From an uncultured Prevotellaceae bacterium (GTDB taxonomy: Bacteria > Bacteroidota > Bacteroidia > Bacteroidales > Bacteroidaceae): a stretch of 64,000 nucleotides of DNA. The stretch is taken from positions 24,905 through 88,904 of the forward strand of contig CAMHEL010000001.1 in NCBI GenBank assembly GCA_946184125.1, in the 5' to 3' direction. The position numbers and the translations under genes are program-made. The notes under the pieces are model-generated. The model was given only the letters and a program-made list of their open reading frames with translations. It searched no databases and had not been told where the DNA came from. Shown here piece by piece: positions 54,221 to 63,916 of this stretch (positions within the stretch are counted from its first letter, which is position 1; each line of letters starts with the position of its first letter).

Positions 54221-57200
54221 TTAATTGCCTATGAGGATGGAGACTATCATCATCACATCTGAGATGTCGATGCTTCTGTCGTTGTTCATGTCGGCGTTCT
54301 CTGAGTGGAAGCCCTGATTATTGCCCGATGTGATATAGCTGATGGTCATCATCACGTCGGCAATCGAAACAGCGCCGTCTAAGTTGACATCACCCTTCAG
54401 AATGCTCGAGATAACTGTGAAGTAGCCGCCTTTCCACTTAAGCCAGTTGTCTCCTGAGGTGACTGGCTCATCGGTGGTGGGTGCATCGGGCGTGGGAGTG
54501 AAGCCGGCGGGGCAAATCAGCTGGCAGGGAGATTCCACGGTGCCTATACCTCCACAGGCTTGTGCTTGAATGCCGGCGGACGATGCCGGAATGGCCAATT
54601 CCTGAAGCGATGTACATCCTTGAAGCATACAGGTGGAATAGCCTTCTTCGGGAAGGTTGAGATTGAAGTGGCTCAGGTCGAGTGAAGTCAGGCTGGAGCA
54701 ATTATAGAACATGAATGATGTGATTTCCAGACTGGAAGTGTCGTAATGGCTCACGTCTATCTGCTTGAGATTTTCGCATAGGGCGAACATCTGTTTCATG
54801 CTTTGTGCTTTCGACGTGTTCAAGCCTTCATGGCCTGTTATCGTCTCAAGGTTGGTGCATTGACTGAAGAAGTTCTCGAAAGTAGTCACATTTGAGGTGT
54901 CGAAGCCAGTGAGATTGACTTCTACCAGTTGGGTGCATTTCTGGAACATGGCCAGCATGGAGGTCGCCTTTGAGGTGTCGAAATGACTCAGGTCGAGACT
55001 CGTGAAGCCAGATAGGCTGAACATCAATTCGAAGTGGGTCACCTCAGAGGTGTTGAGATTCTCTATTCCCTCGATGGATGTGGCTTGTCCCATGTTGTAG
55101 AACCACTTGAAGCAAGAGGTGGGGCGAGCCTGACTAAAGGATGGCGTGAATATCACCTTGGTGATGGAGGCTCTCTCTTCTAGCCATTCTGGGACAGTGG
55201 TGCCTTCGTTCAGACGATAGACTTTCACACCGCTGGAGGCAAGGTTGTTCATCTCCCTGTCATAATAGAAAATAAGGTTGTTGTTTTGAAGAGCAGCGTA
55301 GGGCATCACCTCGGGAAGTATAAAGTAGCCATTCTTCCACTGTACCCAGCCTTCACCCTCTGCTTCGCTCACCAGGTTGAAACCTTCGGGGTAATAGAGA
55401 CGGCAGGGAGATTCGGGCTTGCCAACACCGCCACAGCAATCTGTGTAGAATGCATCGGCGGTCATCGGGAGGGAAAGACCCTTTAGGGAAGTGCAACCAC
55501 AAAGGAGATACTGCACATTATCCACATTAAAGGTGAAGTTGCTGAGGTCGAGTGAAGTAAGACTGATGCATTCTTCAAACATCATCGTGAAATCTCTGAC
55601 TGCTGATGTGTTGAAACTGCTCAAATTGACGGATTGGAGATGGTCGCAATACTCAAACATGCCGTTCAGATAGATGACACTGGATGTGTCGAACTTGCTT
55701 AGGTCAAGAGATGTCAGACTTCTGCATTCAGCGAACATCCATTCCATATAGGCCACTTTCGAAGTGTTGAAACTGCTTATATTGAGGGTCGTCAGACTTT
55801 CGCAGCCAGCAAACATCGCCCTCATGCTGGTTACATTCGGCGTCGTGACAGGGGTGAGGGTGAGAGTTTTAAGATTGGTGCAACCGTAGAACATCTGTTG
55901 CATCGTGGTCACATTCGTAGTCTTGAAATTTGTACGGACCCTTATCCTACCGCTCTCCGACATATACGAATGGTCGCCTAAGTTGAGCGTTGTCAATCCA
56001 CTGCAATTTTGGAACATACCGACCATGTCGGTCACCTTGCTCGTGTTCATGCGGAAAACGTTGGGAAGGGTTGTCAGTTTGGTGCATCCGGCGAACATAA
56101 ACCTCATGTTGGTCACTTCCGAGGTGTTGAAGCAGAAATACAAGAGGTTGTCAGGCTCGCTGATGGATGGATTGTGCATGGTGATGCTTTCAAGATTCTC
56201 CATGTTGGCAAACCAGTAATAGCACGATGTGGGACGGGCGCTTCTGAAAGAGGGATTGAAAACCACTTGCGTCACGCTGGCCCTGTCTTCAAACCATTCC
56301 GGCTTGTTCTCGCCCTCGTTCAGATTGTACACCTTGCCCGCACGGCTGTCCTTCTGGTCATCGTAATAGAAGGTCAGAACACCGTCGCTGAGCACGGCAT
56401 AGGGTTGGGGAGTCTGGGCATCGGTGAAGTAGCCCCACTTCCACTTGAACCAGCTTGTCCCGGATTCTTGCTTGTCAAGGACAAAGCCGGAAGGATAGTC
56501 CAGGAAGCAGGGGGCTTCCTGGGTGCCGACGTATTCGCAGGCGGCCTCGTTATGGTCGGCAACGCCATCAGCGTCAACACCTTTGTTCCAGTTGGAAGCA
56601 CCCAAAGGAACAATAAGGGTGGACAGCTGACTGCACCCTCTGATGATACGGTTGGTGGCATCGGAGGCATCGAATTTGAAATTGTTCAAGTCAAGGGTGG
56701 TGAGGGAACTGCAGCCTTCGAACATACTCGTGTAGTCGGTCACCTTGGAGGTGTCGAACTTGCTCACGTCAATCGAGGTGAGGGCTGAGCAACCACCGAA
56801 CATATCACTCATCCTCTCCACTTTGGCGGTGTTGAATTTGCTCACGTCGAGCGTCGTGACCTTGCTGCAATCCTCAAACATGCTGGAAAGGTCGCTGGCT
56901 TTAGAGGTGTTGAAATTGCTCACATCGAGAGAGGTCACAGAACGGCAACCACCGAACATGCTGAAGAGCGCGGTCACAGAGTTGGTGTCGAATTGGCTCA
57001 CATCGAGCGTGGTCACTTTGCCGCAACCGTAGAACATCTGGGCCATCGATTGCATCTTCGACGTGTCGAAATGACTCACGTCGAGCGTCTCAAGCTTGCT
57101 GCACATGAAAAACATGCCCGAGGCGGCGGTCACCTCTGAGGTGTTGAGGTACTGGATGCCCTCTATCTCAACCAGATTGCTCATGTAACTGAACCAGTTC

Positions 57201-58735
57201 GAGCATATGGTGGGCCTGGCTGCCGCAAACGACTCGTCGAACACCACTTTGGTCACTGTGGAGCGCGAGGAAGACCAACCAACACTGCTGTTCGTCGGGA
57301 GGTCGTATGTCGTGCCCTCACGGTTGCCTCTTTCCATGTCGCAGAAGAAGGTCAGGGTCGTCTTGTCTGCCGACAATTGGGCGTAAGGGGTGGGAGGATA
57401 TTTGAACAACCCGCCATAGGAGGTGAATGCTGCTATCTCACCGCCTATGTTCGTCGCTTGCTGCATCGTGGGTGTGAAATCAGGACTTGGCTTGACGAAC
57501 AGGCAACGGTCGCTTTGGGGATTGTAGGTCTTGTGAAAACCGGCAAGACCTTTTAAGGCCTGGTTGTCGCTACGGCCGATGTTGTTGTAGGTCGGTGGGG
57601 CGGAAAACGTCTTCAAACTATACAGGTTGCTCAGTATCTTGGTGTAGTCATGACCGTTTGGGTAGAAATAGAAACTGCTCAGGTTCAGATTCCTCAGCCT
57701 GTAGCAATCGCTGAACATCTCGGTCATGCTGTCCACATTCTCTGTCTTGAAGGTGGTCAGGTCCAGGTCGGTCAGCTGAACGCAGCCGTGGAACATATAG
57801 TTCATGTTCTTCACTCCACTGGTTCGAAGGTTGGAAAAACCGGTGATCGTCTTCAACTTGCTGAACGAGTCAAACCACTTGTAGCAGGTGATGGGACGGC
57901 AGCGGCTGAAGGATGGATGGAAGGTCACAGTGGTCACTGTGGTGTTGGCACCGTAGCTGGACCAGCCGGGAGCCGTGGAGATCTTGTCTACATCATTGTT
58001 CAGATAGATGTCGAAGGGAATACTGGTGCGCACGGCGAGACTGTCGTCGTCATGGAACGAGAGGGTCTTCCTGTCGGTGGAAAGCAAGGCATAGGGCTTC
58101 TGACTGTCCTTGAAAATGCCATCCTTCCACTTCCAGCACCCTTTGCCGTCATAAACCTCGGTGGGCTGGGGCCTGAAAGTGATGGGATAAACCATTATAC
58201 AAGGATTGTCTATCGTACCGGTTCCCTCACAAGAACCAGCCCTCATGAAATGAGCTGTGGCAGGAAGATACAAAACCTCCAGACTATTCATGAAACTCAG
58301 CATGTTGGTCGTGAGAACCGTGTTATCCTTGAAGACGAAACGGCTTAAGTCAAGGTCTTTCAGACTCTCACACTGATAGAACATCCAGCCGAAGGAGCCG
58401 ACATTACGGGTGTTGAGGTTGTAGATGTTGTAGATAGCTGTCAATTGCTTCATCCCCTTGAACCACTTGTAGCACATGGTGGGGCTGGCATTGGCAAAAC
58501 TGGAATCAAAGTAGACGGTTTTCACCGTCGAAGAATGCTCCAGCCATCCAGGATCTGTGTAGCCCGTGGGGAGCTCGTATTTACGACCTTCTGCACGGAT
58601 GTCGTAGTTGTTGTCATAGTAAAAGGTCAGTCTTGAAAAGTCCGAAGAAAAAAAGGCATACGCAGTTTCGGCTTTCATACTGACAGCTCCAAATACCAAC
58701 ATGAGCATGAGGAGCAGGAAACTTGTCTTTTTCAT
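54221..58735 (-). CDS. BspA-like surface protein (DUF285-type leucine-rich repeats) with dockerin-like C-terminus
   Basis: Signal peptide; many NTSKVTDMSxMFxxCxxLTSLDLSxFDTS repeats; C-terminal GDVNLDGAVSIADVMMTISYI...ADMNNDRSIDISDVMMIVSILIGN. Confidence 0.9.
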   Translation of the reverse strand: MKKTSFLLLMLMLVFGAVSMKAETAYAFFSSDFSRLTFYYDNNYDIRAEGRKYELPTGYTDPGWLEHSSTVKTVYFDSSFANASPTMCYKWFKGMKQLTAIYNIYNLNTRNVGSFGWMFYQCESLKDLDLSRFVFKDNTVLTTNMLSFMNSLEVLYLPATAHFMRAGSCEGTGTIDNPCIMVYPITFRPQPTEVYDGKGCWKWKDGIFKDSQKPYALLSTDRKTLSFHDDDSLAVRTSIPFDIYLNNDVDKISTAPGWSSYGANTTVTTVTFHPSFSRCRPITCYKWFDSFSKLKTITGFSNLRTSGVKNMNYMFHGCVQLTDLDLTTFKTENVDSMTEMFSDCYRLRNLNLSSFYFYPNGHDYTKILSNLYSLKTFSAPPTYNNIGRSDNQALKGLAGFHKTYNPQSDRCLFVKPSPDFTPTMQQATNIGGEIAAFTSYGGLFKYPPTPYAQLSADKTTLTFFCDMERGNREGTTYDLPTNSSVGWSSSRSTVTKVVFDESFAAARPTICSNWFSYMSNLVEIEGIQYLNTSEVTAASGMFFMCSKLETLDVSHFDTSKMQSMAQMFYGCGKVTTLDVSQFDTNSVTALFSMFGGCRSVTSLDVSNFNTSKASDLSSMFEDCSKVTTLDVSKFNTAKVERMSDMFGGCSALTSIDVSKFDTSKVTDYTSMFEGCSSLTTLDLNNFKFDASDATNRIIRGCSQLSTLIVPLGASNWNKGVDADGVADHNEAACEYVGTQEAPCFLDYPSGFVLDKQESGTSWFKWKWGYFTDAQTPQPYAVLSDGVLTFYYDDQKDSRAGKVYNLNEGENKPEWFEDRASVTQVVFNPSFRSARPTSCYYWFANMENLESITMHNPSISEPDNLLYFCFNTSEVTNMRFMFAGCTKLTTLPNVFRMNTSKVTDMVGMFQNCSGLTTLNLGDHSYMSESGRIRVRTNFKTTNVTTMQQMFYGCTNLKTLTLTPVTTPNVTSMRAMFAGCESLTTLNISSFNTSKVAYMEWMFAECRSLTSLDLSKFDTSSVIYLNGMFEYCDHLQSVNLSSFNTSAVRDFTMMFEECISLTSLDLSNFTFNVDNVQYLLCGCTSLKGLSLPMTADAFYTDCCGGVGKPESPCRLYYPEGFNLVSEAEGEGWVQWKNGYFILPEVMPYAALQNNNLIFYYDREMNNLASSGVKVYRLNEGTTVPEWLEERASITKVIFTPSFSQARPTSCFKWFYNMGQATSIEGIENLNTSEVTHFELMFSLSGFTSLDLSHFDTSKATSMLAMFQKCTQLVEVNLTGFDTSNVTTFENFFSQCTNLETITGHEGLNTSKAQSMKQMFALCENLKQIDVSHYDTSSLEITSFMFYNCSSLTSLDLSHFNLNLPEEGYSTCMLQGCTSLQELAIPASSAGIQAQACGGIGTVESPCQLICPAGFTPTPDAPTTDEPVTSGDNWLKWKGGYFTVISSILKGDVNLDGAVSIADVMMTISYITSGNNQGFHSENADMNNDRSIDISDVMMIVSILIGN

Positions 58736-58775
58736 ATCTTGGAGTATTTGTGAATAGTTTCAGTTAATCTTGCCA

Positions 58776-58783
58776 CAAAGATA
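58776..58783 (-). promoter_or_regulatory. -7 box (TATCTTTG on minus strand) for the BspA-like gene
   Basis: caaagata, matches TAnnTTTG. Confidence 0.5.
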
Positions 58784-58956
58784 ATAGTTTTTACTATATC
58801 TTCCAATTTTTAGAAGAAAAAAGTGAAATACCTCCCTCGTTCCGCCTGTTGCGATGTCATCGATACCATGGCTCATTCCGCATCAGCCATGCCCCAAAAA
58901 CACATTTTTCTTCACAATTATGTGCCGTTTCATTTTTTTTGTGTATTTTTGGCACG

Positions 58957-60624
58957 ATGAAGCGTATCCTACTGTTTTTGTACCTTTCATTATTGGCCAT
59001 CGGCCTGAATGCTAAGGTCAATCTCGACTCCCTCTACCACTGCCTCGACATGGAAATCGACCGTTTCCCTGAGTATGTGGCGAAGCACGAAGCCGAGGTC
59101 GAGACACTGCGGCAGCAACTCGTCAACTCGGATGACAACAACAAGAGTTATGAACTGGCCATGGCGCTGTACGACCGTTACAGGGCTTTCGTCAACGACT
59201 CCGCCATACATTACCTTCGGGTCTGCATCAATCTGGCTGAGAAAGAGAACCAAAGGGAAAGGGTGGGGGAGTGCTGGGCACTCCTGGCACTGAGATGCTC
59301 GAATACTGGCATGTACGACGAGGCGCTCGAAATGCTAAGGCACGTCAATACGGCGCAGCTCGACGAACATGGACTCGGGGTATACTACGAGGCGTGCAAC
59401 CATGTCTACAACGAATTGGCTTACTATACTCATCTCGATGACATGAGGGAGGAATATGCCGCAAAGGCAAGAACCTATGAGGAACTGCTCCTCGCCACAG
59501 TGCCGCAGCAGTCCGACGCCGCTTTCCTCAGAAGGGAAATGAGAGACCTCACTTCTGGAGTTCTCGACAAGTCGATGGAGACCAATACGCAGTGGCTCGC
59601 AACGGTGGAGAAGGGAAGCCACCGATATGCGCTCGTCGCACTCTATAGATACTTGGAGTTCAATGCAATAAACGATACCGACAACATGATGTACTGGCTC
59701 GTGGAGTCGGCGCTTTCCGATGTGCGCAACGCTGTCATGGACCAAGGCTCGCTGTGGGAAATGGCCAACCAACTCATGCTGCAGGGAGATGTCGACCGGG
59801 CACACAAATACATCAACTTCACCAGCACATGCACCAACAGATATGGCTCGCGGCAGCGAAACTGGCAAATATCACCTTTGCTTTCCGACATCGCCAACAG
59901 GTATAAGGCTCGTAGCGACCGAAACCATAAACGCCTCATGATGACGCTTGCTGGCATCAGCGTCCTCGCACTGCTGCTCATGGTGTCACTGCTCTATGTC
60001 AACCGACAGAGAAAACGACTCGCTTCAGCTCAGCTCAAACAGAAACTGACGAACGAAATGCTCGCAGCTGCTAACGAACAACTGTCGGAGAAAAACCATG
60101 CCCTGTCGGATGTCAACGGACAGCTGCATGCGCTCAACGACCTGCTCGCCGAATCTAATAAGGTGAAAGAGGAGTATGTCGGGCGATTCATGAGGCTCTG
60201 CTCCATTTACATCGATAAAATGGACAAATTCCGGAACAGGGTCAACAAGATGATAAAAAACAGGGAGTACGACGAACTCTATGCTGCAACAAGGGGGCAG
60301 GACTCTAAAAACCAACAACTCGAGGAACTCTACGAGAGTTTCGATGCGGCGTTCCTCCATCTCTTCCCGAATTTCATCGAAGAGGTCAACGCACTGCTGA
60401 AACCCGACAAGCAAATGGAACTCGAAAAAAACAACCGCATGAACACCGGCCTCAGAATCCTCGCTCTCATTAGGCTCGGCATCAACGACAGTTCCAAAAT
60501 AGCAGAATTCCTCAACTACAGCGTCAACACCATCTACAATTACAGAGCTCGCCTCAAAAACAACGCCGCCCAAGACCGCGAAAATTTCGAAAACCACGTG
60601 AAAAACATCGGAATGCCGAAGTAG
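58957..60624 (+). CDS. DUF6377-like membrane regulator with C-terminal HTH
   Basis: Signal/N-terminus MKRILLFLYLSLLAIGLNA; TPR-like region; one TM (LAGISVLALLLMVSLLYV); coiled coil; C-terminal LALIRLGINDSSKIAEFLNYSVNTIYNYRARLKNNA. Confidence 0.85.
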   Translation: MKRILLFLYLSLLAIGLNAKVNLDSLYHCLDMEIDRFPEYVAKHEAEVETLRQQLVNSDDNNKSYELAMALYDRYRAFVNDSAIHYLRVCINLAEKENQRERVGECWALLALRCSNTGMYDEALEMLRHVNTAQLDEHGLGVYYEACNHVYNELAYYTHLDDMREEYAAKARTYEELLLATVPQQSDAAFLRREMRDLTSGVLDKSMETNTQWLATVEKGSHRYALVALYRYLEFNAINDTDNMMYWLVESALSDVRNAVMDQGSLWEMANQLMLQGDVDRAHKYINFTSTCTNRYGSRQRNWQISPLLSDIANRYKARSDRNHKRLMMTLAGISVLALLLMVSLLYVNRQRKRLASAQLKQKLTNEMLAAANEQLSEKNHALSDVNGQLHALNDLLAESNKVKEEYVGRFMRLCSIYIDKMDKFRNRVNKMIKNREYDELYAATRGQDSKNQQLEELYESFDAAFLHLFPNFIEEVNALLKPDKQMELEKNNRMNTGLRILALIRLGINDSSKIAEFLNYSVNTIYNYRARLKNNAAQDRENFENHVKNIGMPK

Positions 60625-60714
60625 ATTTGAGGTTTGAGATTTGATGTTTGAGGTTTGGGATTAGAGTTTTGGGCTTTGATGTTTGAGATTTGAGGTTTGA
60701 AGTAACTGAAGGAG

Positions 60715-60735
60715 GTCGGTGTCTCCGAGCCCGAC
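60715..60735. repeat. GTCGG-tgtctccgag-CCCGAC dispersed palindromic repeat (also 60840-60860 and 62660-62679)
   Basis: gtcggtgtctccgagcccgacaaagatt at the first two sites, gtcgggtctccgaacccgacaaagatt at the third. Confidence 0.9.
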
Positions 60736-60885
60736 AAAGATTATCGTGCCAAAAATGGATGGCCAGAAAAACGAAGCAAAAAGAATCCTTACGACTCAAA
60801 ACTAATCACAACTCTCAACCCTCAACTCTAAATCCGTAGGTCGGTGTCTCCGAGCCCGACAAAGATTTTCCTTTCGAACTCATTT

Positions 60886-60952
60886 GCCAATCAAGGGGAC
60901 AGCCAATCAAGGGGCCAGCCAATCAAGGGGCCAGGTCTTTGATTGGCCCCTT
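60886..60952. repeat. Three 16-bp direct copies plus one inverted arm
   Basis: gccaatcaaggggMca at 60886, 60902, 60918; inverted tttgattggccccttt from 60938. Confidence 0.9.
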
Positions 60953-61029
60953 TATCTGTCGAAATTATTATCCCCTTTATCTGTCGAATTTAATAATCCC
61001 GTGCGCCTCATCTCCCCTCCGCCGCTTGC

Positions 61030-61141
61030 GGGGAGGGGCTGGGGGTGGGGTGTCAATATAGTGTGGGGTGTCAATATAGGCTGGTGGGGTGTCAATATAG
61101 GATGGAATGCCAATATAGGCTGGGGGTGGGGTGTCAATATA
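61030..61141. repeat. G-rich motif followed by degenerate tandem tggggtgtcaatata units
   Basis: ggggaggggctgggggtgggg (61030-61050), then five units ending in tgYcaatata. Confidence 0.9.
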
Positions 61142-61255
61142 GGGCCTGTCATCTCAAAAAACCTTGTCGAAAGAAAAATCCCGTGCCCCCAAAACAAACA
61201 AAATGCCCCTCTCCTGCTGGAGAGAGGCATAAAGTCTGCGTCGAAAGCGTTGCTT

Positions 61256-61708
61256 TTACTTAAAAACCAACTGCAGGGGCTCGCTGTTGCTATTGTCGGC
61301 AATCATTTTCCCTTCTTTCTGCAGGGCAGCGATTTTGCTGTCGAGTTTCTTGATTTTCTTCTCGAGGTTGACAATCTCGGTCATGTCCTGAGCTGGGTGG
61401 TAGTAGATGCCAGCCACCATTCCGCAACCCTCTTCGCGGTCGGCCTTGGCCTTCTCGAGAGCAATCATCATGTTCGTCCTCTTCTTCTCAAGTTTGGAAA
61501 TATCCATGTTGATTTCCTTCACCTGTTTCATGTCTGAGTTGTCGACAGTGGTGTTTGATGCACAGTATTGCTCGATGTCGTTGTCTGCTTCCAGCATTTT
61601 TTGCATGCTGTAGTTTAGTCCGCACCAGATAGACATTACTGATAATCCTGCCAAAAGGAAGGTTGCAACTGCATTCGTGCAGTACTGATAAAATTTCTTA
61701 GTTTCCAT
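61256..61708 (-). CDS. Hypothetical membrane-anchored coiled-coil protein
   Basis: N-terminal TM (AVATFLLAGLSVMSIWCGLNY), K/E-rich coiled coil; TATATTTG -7 box on the minus strand near 61780. Confidence 0.65.
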   Translation of the reverse strand: METKKFYQYCTNAVATFLLAGLSVMSIWCGLNYSMQKMLEADNDIEQYCASNTTVDNSDMKQVKEINMDISKLEKKRTNMMIALEKAKADREEGCGMVAGIYYHPAQDMTEIVNLEKKIKKLDSKIAALQKEGKMIADNSNSEPLQLVFK

Positions 61709-62015
61709 AATTCTTCTTTTTTTATTGTTATTACTTTTATTTACTTTTGGTGTCGTTACTTTTGTTTTGACGTTGCAAATATAGTCACTGGATCACCCTC
61801 CCTCCAACTTTTTTCATCATTTCCCTTTTATCACGTTGCGACACATGCCCCATTTTGTGACAAATTGTATTGACACCCTCTTTTTCTGTCGCATCACGTC
61901 TTTTTCGCTTCAAAATTTCATAATTCATAGTTCGTGGCTCAAAAATCATAGTTGGGTTTGCTTTAACATTTCTGCTGTTGTATGCAAAAACTTAAGTAGG
62001 TAATCAATATTTGAT

Positions 62016-62047
62016 GATAGTTGCAGATGTTTTTAATTACCTATTGA
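62016..62047. repeat. Dispersed 32-bp element, copy 3, interrupted by the MITE
   Basis: gatagttgcagatgtttttaattacctatt|ga; last 2 nt belong to the MITE TIR. Confidence 0.65.
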
Positions 62048-62243
62048 GTCCACTTTAAAAAGTTCGAATTCTTTGCCGAGAGCCGTTAGGTACTCCCCTC
62101 CCATCAAGGGGAGGGGTTGGGGTGGGGTCTGTAACTTATTGATTTTTAGTGCCATTTTAATCCATCTATCATTATCTCTCATTAAATGGTATAGGTGCGT
62201 GAGCTTCGCCTGTCGCTCTTTGTCCACTTTTTAAAGTGGACTC
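62046..62243. mobile_element. MITE-like non-autonomous element with perfect 17-bp TIRs and 7-bp TSD
   Basis: TIR gagtccactttaaaaag (62046-62062) / ctttttaaagtggactc (62227-62243); TSD acctatt at 62039-62045 and 62244-62250. Confidence 0.9.
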
Positions 62244-62570
62244 ACCTATTTATTCCTTTACTGAATGATGATGGCTATGGTCCCTAACCCACATTGCTGA
62301 TACTCCCTATGTATCTCCTTGATTTCCAGTATATGGATTTTTTTGTATTTGTTTTGGGTGTACCACGGATTTGACTTTCCCGATTCTTGAGGTAACCTCA
62401 AACCTCAAATCTCAAATCTCAATCCTCAATCCTAAAGATCGTTTACTTTTTCCCGGAAAAGGGTATTAATGAATGGCTGACAGAAAGTTCTTGTTTCCTT
62501 TAATTAGGAAATAAATGAAAATTGGCTCTCGCATTGCCTTGATCAGGAACAATCTTAGCCCACGCAAGAA

Positions 62571-62605
62571 AACATCCTGTCTTTTTCTATAGAAGGCAGG
62601 ATGTT
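62571..62605 (+). terminator. Orphan terminator-like hairpin
   Basis: AACATCCTG...CAGGATGTT followed by tgttttcttgttttttc; no supported CDS upstream. Confidence 0.45.
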
Positions 62606-63382
62606 GTTTTCTTGTTTTTTCTTGCTTTTCTTCTTGTTTTTTGCATGTATTGATAGGAGGTCGGGTCTCCGAACCCGACAAAGATTATCCTTCCGAACTC
62701 ATTTGTATGTCATCTTGCTTGTCAAATGCCGTTGAGATATCATCTGCGAAAGAGAATCGCGAAATCCAAGGCACAGAGGGGACAGAGATGGAGAGATTTA
62801 AAACACAGAGGCACAAAGACACAGAGAAACACAGAGTTTTTATTTCTTGGAGAGGGAGAGAAGGGGAAAGAGAACAAATATTCTTGTGGGGAATAGAGAT
62901 AGAGAGTTCCAAACCCAGAGGTGAATGTAGGAAAAAACGAAAACCATCCCCTTGCATCAAAAGGAATCTTGCTTGTCAATTGCGGAAAAAACGAGAGATA
63001 ATAGCACACGAAGATGTAGCGGTCTTAGACGAGCTAAGACCCTACCAATCACGCACTCCTTAGTTTGTTCGCTGGCTTTGGATACTAAATTAGCAATGCT
63101 AACTTCTTTTTCTTCCTTTTTGAGGACACCGTAAGGTGTTTTTTCATAAGCATGAGCGTTTTCCCTATGAACAATCATTTTTTTCTATCTTTTTATTAAG
63201 CGTAGCGTTTTTTTATCCTCTCTCTGTTAATCGGTTAGAACAATTTATAATTCATAGTTCATAATTCATGAATGTCCATACGTTTTGGCGGTTTTTTGGT
63301 GTTTCTGTCCTTTCGAACTTATTCGTATGGCATTTTGCTTGTTAAATGCCGAAGACGAAAGCCAACCTCCGCACCATTCATA

Positions 63383-63466
63383 AGGCATTTTGCTTGTTAA
63401 ATGCCGAAAGCCCCTATAAAAAGTATGGATTACAATCCATTTCGAAAATAATCTTTTCGAAAGCAC
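63383..63466. repeat. 84-bp exact repeat, copy 1 (copy 2 at 63917-64000)
   Basis: aggcattttgcttgttaaatgccgaaagcccctataaaaagtatggattacaatccatttcgaaaataatcttttcgaaagcac. Confidence 0.97.
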
Positions 63467-63916
63467 TGGCGGCCTGAAAGGCCAACACGCTCTCAGCCCA
63501 GGGCAACGCCCTGGGTTTCCAAGTCGGGTCTCATTATTCCGCCCCGACGGGGCAAAAGCCTTATAACCAAATGCTTATGCCCTTTCTCCTGACTTCATCA
63601 CTATGAGCGCCATCAAATAGTGACTATTGAAAATCAAGCAGTTACAAAAAGAGATGGGTGGCGCAGGGTGGCGCAAACAAATTTAGTCACCTTTTGCAGG
63701 GCTTTTCTCTGCTCTGAGATTTGCGTATATGCAGTTAATCTCAGTTTGAGAGCCAAATATTGGATTTTCAGAGCATCGAGAACAAGCTTATACCGCAGAT
63801 AAGGTGGTTTGGGGAAGCCAGATGACTCGCAAAAGGATAATCTCCTCTATATACATATTGAATTTCAGTAAGTTACAGATGTAGAAACCATTGGGTGGCG
63901 CATTGACGAAGTCAGG

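Noticed and set aside
62033-62227. 64-aa ORF in the MITE (MDKERQAKLTHLYHLMRDNDRWIK...)
   Set aside because: The other copy has a stop in the same frame and the ORF runs into the TIR; likely a captured or spurious fragment.
62640-63180. 140-aa and 73-aa ORFs in the right-hand intergenic region
   Set aside because: Overlap simple cacagag repeats, palindromes and REP-like units; no start context or recognisable motifs.
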